NCBI RefSeq assembly: GCF_018691265.1
Contig: NW_024881303.1
Span: forward strand, 13,757,777-13,821,776
Length of the DNA stretch: 64,000 bases
DNA from: Tyto alba
Taxonomy: Eukaryota; Chordata; Aves; Strigiformes; Tytonidae
Direction of reading: 5' to 3'
Shown here piece after piece: positions 62,101-64,000 of this stretch (positions within the stretch are counted from its first letter, which is position 1; the number at the start of each line of letters is the position of its first letter). The notes under the pieces were generated by a model. That model was not told where the DNA came from and did no database searches. It saw only the letters and a program-made list of their open reading frames with translations. A program made the translations under genes and the position numbers.

Positions 62101-64000
62101 CTGTCACTTTCATAGAAAATTTCATAAAGTACCAGTTCCTCACAAGATATTTCTGCAAATTCAGGGAAAATGAAATTCCTTCCTGAAGCATTTGAAGTGG
62201 GAGAGAGCCCCAAGGCTGTTCCATTGCTTAGCAGGAGCACTATGGAGACCTCCCTCTGCAAGAAAACTTGCTGTCCCGTGGAGGGAAGTCAGCTGCCTCA
62301 GTGGGATGGTGCTGTCTGACTCCAGCACTACACAGGCTTGGGGTCCACAGTCCAAATGAAGAGATTTCCACACTGTTTTGGGAGGGGAAGAGAGGGCAAG
62401 GATCCACAATATTCACCCTGCTGGACTGAAACATATGTGGAATCTATCAGGAAGTTAATGCGGCATAAATATCATATGGTCAGGGCTCATCTATTCTCAT
62501 CTTTTAATGGCAGACAGCAAAGCAAGCAGCACAGATGGCTGCATTTATGGCCACATTCAGTTCAAATACAAAACCCGCTTCCTGATTTTTTTTGAGGGCT
62601 AGTAATAAAGGGCTAGATAAAGGAAGTGATTTGCATTTCCCACTGTCTCATACAGAGCTCACTTATGACAATATGGTCGCTTTGTATTGTGTTTAATGAG
62701 GCTTAAGTGGCACATGGTCTTCAGCACTAGTACCAAAAGGGGTCTCGTGTTTCACTTCTGCATTAAAGGGTTTGAATTTCAATAGATTTAAGCAGAGTAT
62801 AACATGCAACAGAACTCAGTCCACCTCTTTTTCTAGTGGGCAAGCTTGCTGTGCTACAACTAGGATCTGTTTGAAAGCTTAAAGACAGCCTTCATCCTGA
62901 TGGACATTAATGCACTCCAGGTAGTGTCAGTGAAGAGTTGAAGATGAATTTTAACCGTTTGGTATATTTACTATGAAGGATGGTAACAAAGGAGTTTCAC
63001 TGGCTACTTGGCAAGATTACTTATTTAGCTCCAGGAATTTGGCATTTCTGCCTGTTTACTAAGTTGGAAACATCATCCCACATTACCTTATTCTGAGTTT
63101 TTTTCCTATCAGATCTGAAGTCCTACACAACCCCATAGAAGGAGAAAACTGAATAAGAAGCTTATGTGATTAATAAGTAACTAAAGGCAGCAAATATAAT
63201 TAATGTCAATCAGCTTGAATTCATAGCATCTAGAACCTGTCAACTCTGATACTTTTTTTTGAGAGTATAAATATAGTTGGTGAACACAATAGTGTCAATG
63301 TAACTTAGATTTCAGTACAGTGTATGGGCAAGATAGCATACAGTGCTCTGAATAAGAACAGAGAGGAACAAAAATGGGAGTTTCTAGGAAATTGATATAG
63401 AAGGGGCAAGACAGCTGGTATGGAAAATTAATTCTGAAATGGAAGTCATCATCAAATGTCTGCTCCAAGTGGTCTCCTATGTTTTTTTAAATTACATCGT
63501 GGAAACTGAAGACACTGTGCATCAAATTTAAGCTATTTTAAGCTGTCCTCTCTTCCTCGGTGTAGTGCCATGGATTAGACAGTCTGCCACAAATTTTATA
63601 CTCCTGACAAAATGTTATAGAAAGTAACAAGTTGGCAAATCACTAATAATGTAGTGCTATTAGAACAAAATGAGACTGCCTGCCACTTGTCAGGCTATTC
63701 TGTGTGACCACACAACAAATTCTCTGTCATCCCTGCCACCCTGGCACTTTTCAGCTGTGGACACAGTTTACAGCACTGATGTATGCTTTTAGGAGATCTC
63801 TCTTCAGACCCTGCTGCCCCAAAATTACTGTCAGTTTTGGCTATTACTGATTCATCTTTCTCTGTGCCAGTATTCAGTACCTGAACATAGGATTTTTTAT
63901 TTTTTTATTATTTTTCTTTTCTTTTTAGGAGAAATGTCAGTAGCAAATTTCCCAGTCAGTCACTATGATGATTGTAAATTACAAGCTCCTTTATCTTTGT

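Larger units (their letters stand above)
52507..64000. other. Distal upstream intergenic DNA, no gene recognised
   Basis: AT-rich and without a supported exon. Chance ORFs reach 150 codons (60670-61122, minus) and lack family motifs. A short diverged direct repeat (54641 and 56069) and an 18-base poly(T) at 55866-55883 are noted. The stretch at 58330-58530 reads like a candidate conserved non-coding element. No exon of BEGAIN, the next gene upstream of DLK1 in mammals, was recognised. Confidence 0.6.

Noticed and set aside
62161..62440. Less AT-rich patch with overlapping ORFs on both strands
   Set aside because: No splice signals, domain or repeat match; the frames are short and overlap each other on opposite strands.

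Overview
This is a vertebrate nuclear window, almost certainly from a bird. The evidence is a spliced single-copy gene with GT-AG introns, a CpG-island promoter, several 5'-truncated CR1 retrotransposons with the typical avian 3' end, and two solo LTRs of kinds I associate with bird genomes. There are no operons, CRISPR arrays or bacterial-style genes. I cannot name the species from sequence alone.

The only protein-coding gene I can support is DLK1 (delta-like non-canonical Notch ligand 1), on the minus strand from 21361 (start codon) to 10314 (stop). Five coding exons (21292-21361, 20352-20415, 19777-19907, 15391-15532, 10314-11052) join in frame at consistent phases. They encode 381 residues: a signal peptide, six complete EGF repeats of six cysteines each, a juxtamembrane stalk, one transmembrane helix and a short basic cytoplasmic tail. 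Human DLK1 is 383 residues with the same domain order, so the copy appears complete.

Layout: 1-10.05 kb lies downstream of DLK1 and holds only simple repeats and one GC-rich repeat-like block (8926-9310). I saw no RTL1-like gag-pol gene there, the gene that lies downstream of DLK1 in placental mammals. 10.05-10.31 kb is the DLK1 3' UTR, 10.3-21.36 kb is the gene, and 21.0-21.7 kb is its CpG island. From 21.7 to 64 kb is upstream intergenic DNA. It contains CR1 copies (24.0, 33.5 and 48.5 kb), older and more decayed CR1-related pieces (27.2 and 37.9-38.7 kb), and two solo LTRs of different families in convergent orientation (49.5-50.0 kb on plus, 51.4-52.5 kb on minus). There is also a small diverged direct repeat (54.6 and 56.1 kb). 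No exon of a second gene was recognised; the remaining long ORFs look like chance, antisense, low-complexity or transposon-derived frames.

I found no convincing new biological system. The points most worth checking are the microsatellite that forms the exon 4 splice acceptor tract, the weak exon 3 donor, the long homopolymer and GGGA tract beside the promoter, and the two LTRs as possible promoters or enhancers 28-31 kb upstream of DLK1.
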